From DATLZC01 sp037444005 (GTDB lineage Bacteria > Chloroflexota > Dehalococcoidia > DSTF01 > JACRBR01): a stretch of 19,452 nucleotides of DNA. The stretch lies in assembly GCA_037444005.1 (NCBI GenBank), contig JBBING010000042.1:1-19452 (forward strand), written 5' to 3'. How positions within the stretch are numbered: the stretch's first letter is position 1; each line of letters opens with the position of its first letter. The position numbers and the translations under genes were made by a program. Shown piece by piece: positions 13,020 through 19,452 of this stretch. Below the pieces are notes generated by a model. That model was not told the DNA's origin. It saw only the letters and a list, made by a program, of their open reading frames with translations, and ran no database searches.

Positions 13020-13877
13020 CTACAAGCCCTCGAGCTCGCCGCGGAACTCCTGGTACAGGCGGGCGACATTGATGGCGAGCCGCTCGGGTTCGCCCCAGTC
13101 GGCGTAGTCGCCGAGGGGGATGCGCCGCGCGGCCTCTTCCGGTGGGGCCCCTTCGTCGAAGGCTGCGCGCGCCTCACGGCGGATCAACTCGAGATATCCC
13201 CGCATCTTCGCGACATCGGCCCGCGTCCCCACCGGACCGTGGCCGGGCACCACCACATCCACGTCCATCGCCTCCACGCGGCGGCAGACTTCGATCCAGC
13301 GGCCGATATGCCCCTCGAACGCGAGCGGCGTCACGTAATGGAACGCGACGTCGCCCGTGAAGAGCACCCGCTCCGCGGGCAGGTGCACGAGCACATCTCC
13401 CACCGTGTGCGCCGTCCCGAGATGCAGCAGGTCGAGCCGGCGGCCACCAACCCACACGGTCGCTGGCCCGTCCACCGTGACGTCCGGAAGCCGCACGCGG
13501 GCGCCTTCGAGGTCGGGACCGAAATGCGGGGCGATGGCGAGGATGCGGTCTTTCGGGAGGCCGACGCGCTCCATCTCGGCGCGCGCCTTCGCGTGGGCGA
13601 TGACGCTGGCTTCGGGGAACAGCGCGTTGCCCAGCGTGTGGTCGACGTGGTGATGGGTGTCGATGACGAGACGGGCGGGCGGCAGGCCGGCTCGCGCCAT
13701 AGCCTCGCGAAAGGCGCGCGTCATCGGCGGCGAGAACAGCGCATCGATGACGACGGCTTCGCCCGCGCCCGTGACGACGCCTGCGTTGCTCACGCAGAAC
13801 CCGCCGCCCTCCTGCACGTACGCGAAGACGCCGTCGGCGACCTCCCGGAGCTCCGTGGGCCACGATGGGACTGGCAT
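13020..13877 (-). CDS. MBL-fold metallohydrolase
   Basis: The 285-residue protein is a complete metallo-beta-lactamase-fold hydrolase with a full set of metal ligands: HxHxDH at 75-80 ('THHHVDHTLGN'), His157 ('GTAHTVGD'), Asp176 ('LFTGDVAFH') and His213 ('VVPGHGPVG'). The layout resembles class B/cyclase-like and SoxH-like hydrolases rather than RNase Z or glyoxalase II, so a lactone, ester or thioester may be the substrate. A C-terminal helical region (about 220-285) is usual for such proteins. No ribosome binding site is seen before ATG 13877, and a TAGCAT box stands eight bases upstream, so the mRNA is probably leaderless. Confidence 0.9.
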   Translation of the reverse strand: MPVPSWPTELREVADGVFAYVQEGGGFCVSNAGVVTGAGEAVVIDALFSPPMTRAFREAMARAGLPPARLVIDTHHHVDHTLGNALFPEASVIAHAKARAEMERVGLPKDRILAIAPHFGPDLEGARVRLPDVTVDGPATVWVGGRRLDLLHLGTAHTVGDVLVHLPAERVLFTGDVAFHYVTPLAFEGHIGRWIEVCRRVEAMDVDVVVPGHGPVGTRADVAKMRGYLELIRREARAAFDEGAPPEEAARRIPLGDYADWGEPERLAINVARLYQEFRGELEGL

Positions 13878-13885
13878 CGGCCGCC

Positions 13886-13893
13886 ATGCTAGC
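13886..13893 (-). promoter_or_regulatory. Candidate -10 (GC-TAGCAT) giving a leaderless mRNA for the MBL gene
   Basis: Read on the minus strand, GCTAGCAT is followed by eight bases and then ATG. The same octamer in nearly the same place precedes the DUF35 gene. Confidence 0.4.
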
Positions 13894-13920
13894 AGGGAGG
13901 CGCGCCGCCGGGAAGCGCGT

Positions 13921-14547
13921 TCAGGGCTTCGGCTGATGAAGAATCAGTTCTTCGGGCGTTACCCCATAGAAGTCGAGATACTCTTCGGGCGTCATGGCGC
14001 ATCCGAAGTGAAACCCCACCATCCATCCGTGTGCGATGACCGCAGCGCGAGCGTCGCGCTCCGGCCGGTCGACAACGTCCGTTGCGAACACAGCGACGTA
14101 CTCGCCTTCGGGCCAGCGGTCGCCCGATTCAAAGACGGCGTACAGCTCCAGAGGCGCGCTCACGATGCCGTCCACCACGGACTGCATCTCTTCAGGGCGC
14201 ACGTAGAAGCCTTCGCATTGAGCCCCCTGGAACACATCGACCGGTGTGCCTTCGGCCTCGCTCGAGCGGCAGGCTGGCGGCGCGCCGAGCCCCTCCGGCT
14301 CCACCTCGCACGGGACCCGCACATAGCCCACGGCGGAGCGCACGCGCTCGGCGTCTCCTGAGAGCAGCGCCGCGACCACCCTGTCCACGTCCGCGATACC
14401 GGTTTCCCCGGGCCGGGGCGGCGTCGCGGTCGGCGTCGGGGCCGTCGCGCTGGGAGGTGTCGGCCGCGGACTCGCGCCGCCTCCGTCGCACCCGAAAGCC
14501 AGGACGCAAAGGGCGACCGATATCATTGCGGCGCTGGCTCTCGACAC
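13921..14547 (-). CDS. Putative lipoprotein, function unknown
   Basis: This 208-residue protein begins with a lipoprotein signal peptide (residues 1-19) and lipobox LAFGC, with Cys20 as the lipidated residue. A Gly, Pro, Thr and Ala-rich linker (21-50) leads to a folded domain (about 50-208) with four cysteines (in 'RVPCEV', 'PPACRS', 'GAQCEG', 'HFGCAM'), probably disulfide-bonded outside the cell. I recognise no family. GTG 14547 is chosen because GGAGGTCTC lies immediately upstream and it places the signal peptide at the very N-terminus; the frame stays open upstream for 62 codons without any signal-like sequence. It lies upstream of the MBL gene on the same strand, 43 bases apart. Confidence 0.8.
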   Translation of the reverse strand: MSRASAAMISVALCVLAFGCDGGGASPRPTPPSATAPTPTATPPRPGETGIADVDRVVAALLSGDAERVRSAVGYVRVPCEVEPEGLGAPPACRSSEAEGTPVDVFQGAQCEGFYVRPEEMQSVVDGIVSAPLELYAVFESGDRWPEGEYVAVFATDVVDRPERDARAAVIAHGWMVGFHFGCAMTPEEYLDFYGVTPEELILHQPKP

Positions 14548-14575
14548 GAGACCTCCTTCCAGCGCGATGGGCGCG

Positions 14576-14581
14576 ATCATA
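14576..14581 (-). promoter_or_regulatory. -10 box (TATGAT) for the 14547 lipoprotein gene
   Basis: On the minus strand TGTGA-TATGAT is a near-consensus -10 box. Transcription would start near 14569, leaving a 21-nt leader with the GGAGGT ribosome binding site. Confidence 0.5.
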
Positions 14582-14727
14582 TCACAGGACGCACCGCGGG
14601 CCCCGCCGGTTCCTGTGTTCCGTTCCTGTGACATCCGGCCCATCGGCCACGGGCCATCCGGCACGCCATCGCGTGGCGACGTGCACGGCAGACTCCTGAT
14701 GCACGTGCGCCCGAACGCGCGTATTCG

Positions 14728-14733
14728 CATCAT
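14728..14733 (+). promoter_or_regulatory. Weak candidate -10 box (CATCAT) for the ferritin-like gene
   Basis: CATCAT is the most A/T-rich hexamer at a suitable distance; it would give a leader of about 20 nt with GGGGAG inside. Other hexamers nearby (TATTCG, CTATCG) are not better. Confidence 0.2.
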
Positions 14734-14762
14734 GACATTGAGCTATCGGGGAGCGGATGTCG

Positions 14763-15530
14763 ATGAAGGCGCTGGCCGAACACATCAAAGACCTCCCGTC
14801 GCGGCGTGAACCGGCGTACCGACAAATCGACGCGTTCACGCCCGAGGAGAGGCGTCGCATCGCCGACAAGCTGGGCGACGAATCGATGTACAACGTCGAC
14901 CTGCTGCGGCAGGCCATGCTCGAAGCCCCGGAGAACACCGAAGTGCGGAAGGCGTTGGTGCACGCCATCGCCAGCATCGAGTTCGCGGCCATCGACTCCT
15001 TCAGCCGCAAGGTATGCGAATGGCAGGACTGGGACGTGCCGCCGTCGCTGATCCTGGCGCTGGCTCGCCAGACCTGGGACGAAGTTCGCCACGCCCACCT
15101 GGGGAAGGAGCTGGTGGAGTCGTACGGCGGCCGCATCGGCGAATATCCCGACACGTTGGGCGGCCAGGATCAGGCGCAACGCGAGTTCCTCCGCGAACCC
15201 GTGGTGAGTCTGTCGGCGACCAACGTCTCGCTGGAAGGCGCAGGCCTGAACCTGTTCAGCGGCATGAAGCGGCTGGCCGCGCAGGTCGGCGACCGGCTCA
15301 TGGAGCACTGCTTCGATTACAACTGGGCCGACGAGGTCACCCACGTCCTCATGGGCGACTACTTCGTGCGGCAGCTCTGCGCCGGCAAGCCCGAGGAGGA
15401 GCAGAAGGCGCTCCGGGCGCATGCGCTGTCAGAAGCGTCGCGGGGCAACCTCACGCCCGAGCAGCGGCGCGAGATCGAGCGGCTGTTCGGCGACGAACTC
15501 CAGCGCGGCGCCGCGGCCCTTTCGGCGTAG
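14763..15530 (+). CDS. Ferritin-like protein (DUF455-type)
   Basis: The 255-residue protein is mainly helical and has the iron-binding pattern of the ferritin-like superfamily: Glu73 ('SIEFAAID'), an ExxH pair Glu107/His110 ('TWDEVRHAHLG'), Glu158 ('VSLEGAGLN') and a second ExxH pair Glu191/His194 ('WADEVTHVLMG'). The arrangement and the phrases around it match DUF455 (PF04305), whose role is not established; some relatives are tied to tRNA hydroxylase MiaE-like or other diiron oxygenase chemistry. GGGGAG lies nine bases before ATG 14763 but only three before the in-frame ATG at 14757, so the later start is preferred. The frame ends 91 bases before the next gene. Confidence 0.82.
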   Translation: MKALAEHIKDLPSRREPAYRQIDAFTPEERRRIADKLGDESMYNVDLLRQAMLEAPENTEVRKALVHAIASIEFAAIDSFSRKVCEWQDWDVPPSLILALARQTWDEVRHAHLGKELVESYGGRIGEYPDTLGGQDQAQREFLREPVVSLSATNVSLEGAGLNLFSGMKRLAAQVGDRLMEHCFDYNWADEVTHVLMGDYFVRQLCAGKPEEEQKALRAHALSEASRGNLTPEQRREIERLFGDELQRGAAALSA

Positions 15531-15597
15531 ATCAGGACGGCCTTCTCCTTTCTCGCCCCTCGAACTCCACAGTTCGCCGGAGGCGTTCCTCGCATGG

Positions 15598-15603
15598 AAT
15601 ACT
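15598..15603 (+). promoter_or_regulatory. Candidate -10 box (AATACT) for the reductase gene
   Basis: TGG-AATACT followed by GGCGCC resembles the tRNA promoter (TATACT then GCGGC). Transcription would start about 12 bases before GTG 15622, just including the GGGAGG ribosome binding site. Confidence 0.35.
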
Positions 15604-15621
15604 GGCGCCGGGAGGATCCGC

Positions 15622-16560
15622 GTGCGTATCGCTGTCGTCGGCGCCGGTGGCGTGGGGGGCTATTTCGGGGCCGTGCTCGTCCGGGCAGGTCATGATGTGA
15701 CCTTCATCGCTCGCGGGGAGACGCTGGCCGCCCTCCGGGTGCGTCCGCTTCTCGTGCGCGACGTCTCGGGCGACCTCGAGGTCGCAGTCCGAGCGACCGA
15801 CCGCCCCGAGGAGGTGGGCCCCGTCGACCTCGTCCTGCTCGCAGTGAAGGCGTACGATCTCGACGACGCCGCCCAAGCCGCGCGTCCGATGGTCGGGCCC
15901 GACACCGCCGTCCTCGCGATCCAGAACGGCGTCGACCACGGCGAGCGCGTCGCCGCCATCCTCGGACCCGACGTCACCCTGGCAGGAGCCACGTTCGTCG
16001 TCGCCCACCGGGAGGCGCCCGGCGTGGTGCGACGCACGGACCCGGCGCAGCGCATCGATTTCGCGCCGCTGTCGCCGGCGGGCCGGGGCCGGGCCGAGCG
16101 CGTCGTCGCGGCGCTGCGCGACGCCGGCGTCGACGCCCGCCTCGTCGATGACCTGCCTTCGACGCTGTGGCGGAAGCTCGCGCTGGTGGACGTGACGTCC
16201 ACGCTCGGGTGTCTGACACGGGCGCCGCTGGGCGTGTGGCTCAGCGCGCCGGAGTCTCGCGATCTCATGCTCCGGACGGCACGCGAAGTGGAGGCGGTCG
16301 CGGTGGCCGAGGGGTTGCCGCTCCGGGGCGTGGCAGAGGAGACCCTGGCCATCCTCGAGCGAGTGGAGCCTTCCCTCGAGCCGTCGATGCTCGTCGACCT
16401 GCGAAACGGCCGCCCCCTCGAGATCGACGCCATTCAGGGCGCCGTCGGGCGGCACGGGCGGGCCGTGGGCATTCCCACGCCGGTCAACGATATCGTCTAC
16501 GCGGCGCTGGCGCCGCTGCACCGCGAGGCGCTTCGGCGTCGAGCCGGCGAGCAGGGCTGA
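15622..16560 (+). CDS. Ketopantoate reductase-family protein (2-dehydropantoate 2-reductase-like)
   Basis: The 312-residue protein has the PanE/ApbA two-domain fold. The N-terminal NADPH-binding site is GAGGVGGYFG (7-16), followed by 'LLAVKAYD' (72-79) and 'AIQNGVDHGE' (99-108) with Asn102. The C-terminal domain has the catalytic Lys185 ('LWRKLALVDV') and Glu267 ('GRPLEIDAIQG'). In E. coli PanE two asparagines, four and eight residues after the Lys, help bind ketopantoate; here these are Val189 and Ser193. The enzyme may therefore reduce another 2-keto acid, as many paralogues do. GTG 15622 follows GGGAGGATCC. The DinB-like gene starts ten bases after its stop. Confidence 0.85.
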   Translation: MRIAVVGAGGVGGYFGAVLVRAGHDVTFIARGETLAALRVRPLLVRDVSGDLEVAVRATDRPEEVGPVDLVLLAVKAYDLDDAAQAARPMVGPDTAVLAIQNGVDHGERVAAILGPDVTLAGATFVVAHREAPGVVRRTDPAQRIDFAPLSPAGRGRAERVVAALRDAGVDARLVDDLPSTLWRKLALVDVTSTLGCLTRAPLGVWLSAPESRDLMLRTAREVEAVAVAEGLPLRGVAEETLAILERVEPSLEPSMLVDLRNGRPLEIDAIQGAVGRHGRAVGIPTPVNDIVYAALAPLHREALRRRAGEQG

Positions 16561-16570
16561 GTCCATCGCC

Positions 16571-17542
16571 ATGCATCGCCTCGTCGAACGCGCGCTGTTC
16601 GACATGCAGCAGGCCCGCGCGGGTCTGCTGCGCGAGCTTGCGTGCGTCACCGACGCCGACTGGTCCCGGTACGTGCCCTTCGGCGAGTGGACCCTGAAGG
16701 ACCTGCTCGCTCACCTCGCGGCGTACGACGGGATGTGGGCGATGACCACGCAGAGCCTCCTGGCGTCCGACGGCGTCGCGGCGCCTTCCCCTTCGGATGT
16801 CGACGCGGCGCGGGAGGCGGCAGTGGCCCGCGGCCGGAAGCGCTCGGTGGCGTCGCTGCTGGAGGAGCTCGACCGTCGCCGGCGCTTGCTCATCGGATAC
16901 CTCGAGCTCCTCGAGGAGCGGCATCTCGCGAAGGCCGTGCCCGGGGCCCCGGCGGGAGAGGACAGCGTGCGCGCGCAGATCTGGGTCGGGTACCACGACC
17001 GCCAGCACGCCGCCGACATCCGGCGAGCGCTGGCGACGTCGTGGGAGCCGGAGCCCCTCCTGTTCGCCCCGGAAATTCAGGACCTCGCCGAGGCGCTCTC
17101 GCCCGACCCGGCGCTCCGCGTGCTGTACAGCATCGCGCCCGACGCCTGGGCGTCGCCTTCGCCGTTCGCCGGCTCGACGTACCACGACCTGCTCGCGCGC
17201 CTCGCGGCCGGGGACCGAGCGCTCCAGCGCCAACTCCGCGCTGTGCTCGCGACAGGAGCGGGGACGGGCCTGTCCGACTTCGGCCCCGAAGAGCGTGACC
17301 TCGTCGAGGAGCGGCGGGGCGTCAGCGAAGAGGATCTCATCGAAGAGTTCATCGCCTCGCGCCACGAGACGCTGCGGCTCCTCTCGGAGCTGCGCGCCGA
17401 GCATCTGCGCGCCCCGGCGTCATGCCCGTGGGACGAGCCGGCGGGCGAAGCGACGCTGCTCGAGTGCGTGTGGCGCTGTTCCCAACGCGAAGCGCGCCAC
17501 CTCGCGGCGCTGCGCACCGCCATGCGCTGGCGCCGGGGGTGA
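16571..17542 (+). CDS. Tandem DinB-like (four-helix bundle) protein
   Basis: The 323-residue protein holds two DinB/YfiT-like domains in a row. The first (about 1-155) has the family pattern 'GEWTLKDLLAHLAAYDG' with His48 and 'YHDRQHAADI' with His142 and His146, the expected three-His metal site. The second (about 180-318) repeats the helices ('GSTYHDLLARLAAGDRAL' and 'CSQREARHLAALR') but has Arg210 where the first His should be and keeps only His310 of the later pair, so it is probably not metal-binding. Single-domain relatives include thiol-dependent S-transferases. There is no good ribosome binding site; translation may be coupled to the reductase, whose stop is ten bases upstream. Confidence 0.83.
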   Translation: MHRLVERALFDMQQARAGLLRELACVTDADWSRYVPFGEWTLKDLLAHLAAYDGMWAMTTQSLLASDGVAAPSPSDVDAAREAAVARGRKRSVASLLEELDRRRRLLIGYLELLEERHLAKAVPGAPAGEDSVRAQIWVGYHDRQHAADIRRALATSWEPEPLLFAPEIQDLAEALSPDPALRVLYSIAPDAWASPSPFAGSTYHDLLARLAAGDRALQRQLRAVLATGAGTGLSDFGPEERDLVEERRGVSEEDLIEEFIASRHETLRLLSELRAEHLRAPASCPWDEPAGEATLLECVWRCSQREARHLAALRTAMRWRRG

Positions 17543-17569
17543 CGCGCTCCTCAGGGGGCGGGGCCTGCG

Positions 17570-18835
17570 CTACTTCGCCAGCAGCGCCGACATCACTTTC
17601 AGGCCGACCTCCATGCCCTTCCACGGCAGGCCCGCGTGGAACGGGTTGCCGTTGGCGAACCGGAATGGCAGGTAGAGTCCGAGCAGCTTCTTCCCCACCC
17701 GCCACGCGGGCGAAACCCCGACCTTGTACCGGTCGAGGGCGTCGGGCCGGACTTCCACGGGCTGCTCAGGGCGTCCCGTGACGCGCAGGGGCACCTGCGC
17801 GAACGTGGCGCTGTCGAGCATCTCCATCACGCACATGCTGGTCGGCTCGAACGGCCGGAAGCCGTTGGGCCCGGCGATCCGCTGCGCCAGGTGTTCGGAC
17901 GCGGCGTCCGCCTGGAGGAAGGCCAGGAACGCCTGCTTCACGGGGAAGTCGCCGGTGTCGCCCACGGCGTACACGTCAGGGTGACCGGCCACCTGCCGGG
18001 TGCCCAGCTCCGTCTTCACGAACCCGCGGTCGTCCGACGGCAGGGCCTCGTAGCGGTTCGCTGCAATGTACGGCGGGAACGAGACCAGCAGGTCGAACGG
18101 GAGCTCTTCGCCGTTCTCGAACGCCACCTTGCCCGGGCTGACCTCCGTGACGATGTACTGCCGGTGCCCGTGGATGCCCCGGCGCTGGAACTCGCGCTCG
18201 ACGACCTCGTTCAGGCGCGGTCCGAACGCCTGAATGTACCCTCGCTCGAAGGTGGCCCACCCGATGTCTACGCCCTCGCGGACGCGCTTCCGGCGGAGCC
18301 AGGTGTCGAGCATCATCACCATCTCGTAGAGCGGCCCGGAGCACTTGTTGTTCGGCGGCACGAGGAACAGGACCCGTCGGCGGCCACCGCGGTTGACGTC
18401 GTCCACCAGCCTCGCATACGCCTCGCGGAGCCGAAGCATGTCCTCCTCGGTCCAGATGGTGAGCGCGTGCTCCTCCAACCCCGCGATCTCCGAAGGGCGC
18501 ATGGCGGCGCCGGTCGCCACGATCAGGTAGTCGTAGCCGCGCTCGGAACCGTCGACCCGCACCGTCTTCTTCACCGGGTCGATCTCCTCGACCCGGCCGC
18601 GGACGAAGTCGATGCCCCGCTTGCGGGTCGGCCGAACGAGGTCGATGTGCAGCTTCTCGGGCGCGAGCCCGAACGGGATGTAGATGGTGTTGGGCTTGTA
18701 CAGGAAATGGTCCCGGTCGGAGACGAGCGTTAGGTCGACGCGGTCGCCGAGCCGCCACCGCAGGTAGTAGGCGGATTCGAGCCCACCGAAGCCGCCTCCG
18801 AGCACAAGAACACGAGGTCGCGCAGCGGTTGTCAT
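17570..18835 (-). CDS. Sulfide:quinone oxidoreductase-like FAD flavoprotein
   Basis: The 421-residue protein belongs to the SQR/FCSD group of the disulfide oxidoreductase family. FAD-binding GGGFGG is at 13-18, 'YDYLIVATGAAMRP' at 101-114 and the second FAD motif 'DVYAVGDTGDFPVKQA' at 287-302. Cys165 ('PPNNKCSGPLYEM') and Cys335 ('PTSMCVMEMLDSATF') stand where SQRs carry the redox cysteine pair. The amphipathic C-terminus (about 380-421) could attach it to the membrane. SQR oxidises sulfide to polysulfide and passes electrons to quinone. Sequence length matches the family. AGGAGG precedes ATG 18835, inside the end of arsR. Other members of the family are NADH dehydrogenase-like, so the substrate is inferred. 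Confidence 0.85.
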   Translation of the reverse strand: MTTAARPRVLVLGGGFGGLESAYYLRWRLGDRVDLTLVSDRDHFLYKPNTIYIPFGLAPEKLHIDLVRPTRKRGIDFVRGRVEEIDPVKKTVRVDGSERGYDYLIVATGAAMRPSEIAGLEEHALTIWTEEDMLRLREAYARLVDDVNRGGRRRVLFLVPPNNKCSGPLYEMVMMLDTWLRRKRVREGVDIGWATFERGYIQAFGPRLNEVVEREFQRRGIHGHRQYIVTEVSPGKVAFENGEELPFDLLVSFPPYIAANRYEALPSDDRGFVKTELGTRQVAGHPDVYAVGDTGDFPVKQAFLAFLQADAASEHLAQRIAGPNGFRPFEPTSMCVMEMLDSATFAQVPLRVTGRPEQPVEVRPDALDRYKVGVSPAWRVGKKLLGLYLPFRFANGNPFHAGLPWKGMEVGLKVMSALLAK

Positions 18836-19236
18836 GATGCGCCTCCTATGACGCGAGCGGACGAGGTGGCTTCGCCAGCGCCGCTGGACGCTCCCGAACG
18901 GATGCGCCGGATGCGCTCGACGAGCGCCTCGCCCGCTTCCAGACGCTTGATAAGGAACAGATGGAAGAGGTCGCAGGCCTCGGCGACCTCCGGATGGGCG
19001 AGCGCGTAGTAGACGGTCGTTCCCTCGCGGCGGGCCGAGACGAGGTCTTGCGCCCGAAGCGCCGCCAGATGCTGCGAGACGTTGGCCTGCGGCGCGCCGA
19101 GCGCTCGCGCCAGATCCCCGACGGAGCGCTCTCCCTCGCGCAGGAGGTCGAGAATCCGCAGCCGCTTGGGCTGGGCGAGGGCCTTCAGCACCTGCGCTTG
19201 GAGCCGGTAGACCGCGTCCTCGGCGCGCTCTGCCAT
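18832..19236 (-). CDS. ArsR/SmtB-family transcriptional repressor
   Basis: The 134-residue protein is an ArsR-type winged helix: 'VLKALAQPKRLRILDLLREG' (17-36), recognition helix region 'LARALGAPQANVSQHLAAL' (42-60), wing 'VSARREGTTVYYALA' (66-80) and a C-terminal helix with 'EVAEACDLFHLFL'. It lacks the CxC/CxCD metal site of the arsenic, cadmium and zinc sensors and has only one cysteine, Cys88, near the position of one of the sulfide-sensing cysteines of BigR/SqrR relatives. ATG 19236 is chosen because GGAGGA lies upstream; the frame is open further upstream. Its stop overlaps the SQR-like start (ATGA), so it probably senses the SQR substrate and represses its own operon. Confidence 0.85.
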   Translation of the reverse strand: MAERAEDAVYRLQAQVLKALAQPKRLRILDLLREGERSVGDLARALGAPQANVSQHLAALRAQDLVSARREGTTVYYALAHPEVAEACDLFHLFLIKRLEAGEALVERIRRIRSGASSGAGEATSSARVIGGAS

Positions 19237-19271
19237 CGTGCGTTCCTCCATTCGCGCATTCGCATGTTCGA

Positions 19272-19452
19272 CTACAGGATCGCGCTCGCGCGGCGGCTCC
19301 GGCAGAGCGGACTGTCGCGTTCGCGCCGTCCGAGCGTCCCCACTCGGACGGGCCACCCGGCACGGCGCATCGGACGCGCCGGCGCGTCTACGCGCGTGGT
19401 GAGCTGGTCCAGATAGATCCCGTACACCACACTAGAGATGAGGCGGGGTAGG
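19272..19452 (-). CDS. Possible C-terminal end of a gene entering from the window's right edge
   Basis: A minus-strand frame is open from the right edge to a TAG at 19272 (59 codons). The first part reads 'LPRLISSVVYGIYLDQLT', which looks protein-like and possibly membrane-associated, but the rest ('RVDAPARPMRRAG' onward) is Arg-rich and looks like GC-driven noise. If real, it would be an upstream neighbour of arsR on the same strand, cut by the window edge. I cannot name it. Confidence 0.2.
   Translation of the reverse strand, partial: LPRLISSVVYGIYLDQLTTRVDAPARPMRRAGWPVRVGTLGRRERDSPLCRSRRASAIL

Noticed and set aside
19237..19271. ArsR operator from ATTCGC repeats upstream of arsR
   Set aside because: The ATTCGC copies are direct, not inverted, repeats and do not give the symmetric site expected for an ArsR dimer.

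Overview
The window is GC-rich bacterial chromosome (roughly two-thirds G+C by eye) with a housekeeping core and no phage, CRISPR or plasmid genes. Both of the putative lipoproteins, the encoded-CCA tRNA, the sucC/sucD pair, the GMC oxidoreductase, the DUF35-thiolase pair and the tandem DinB-like protein would fit a free-living, aerobic, organotrophic high-GC lineage. I lean towards Chloroflexota (Dehalococcoidia-like), but this is an impression from gene content and style, not a proof. All 21 protein-coding reading frames end in TAG or TGA; none ends in TAA.

Layout: (1) 1-2508: a small lipoprotein (+), convergent with a flippase-like membrane protein (-), then a BON-domain membrane protein (+). 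(2) 2594-2670: tRNA-Lys(TTT). (3) 2699-4742: a divergent pair, a metallo-beta-lactamase-fold hydrolase (-) and a nitrilase-family amidohydrolase (+). Each is interrupted by one in-frame stop codon while the frame continues on the far side with recognisable family sequence. (4) 4693-6216: intact GMC-family FAD oxidoreductase (-). (5) 6372-8462: a coiled-coil protein in an operon with recF, then a small DUF4177-like protein. (6) 8657-11087: sucC and sucD (succinyl-CoA synthetase) with a TfoX-N-domain-like gene set between them. (7) 11138-12735: DUF35 zinc-ribbon/OB-fold protein overlapping a thiolase-like (SCP-x/Ltp2 type) gene. (8) 12736-13019: a structured repeat module made of two opposed heptanucleotide arrays enclosing hairpins. 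(9) 13020-14547: second MBL-fold hydrolase and a second lipoprotein (-). (10) 14763-17542: ferritin-like DUF455-type protein, a ketopantoate-reductase-family protein and a two-domain DinB-like protein (+). (11) 17570-19236: an ArsR-family repressor overlapping a sulfide:quinone-oxidoreductase-like flavoprotein (-).

How the parts work together: recF belongs to DNA repair, sucCD to the TCA cycle, DUF35-thiolase to acyl-CoA carbon-carbon bond chemistry, and the arsR-SQR pair looks like a self-contained sulfide/thiol-responsive unit. Most genes have a Shine-Dalgarno sequence and a TAnnnT-type -10 box; two genes (11138 and the 13877 minus-strand gene) have the same octamer GCTAGCAT 8-9 nt before ATG and no Shine-Dalgarno, so they are probably leaderless.

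The strongest oddities are the two interrupted neighbouring hydrolase genes and the repeat module at 12745-13016. I see no clear undescribed defence or mobile system.
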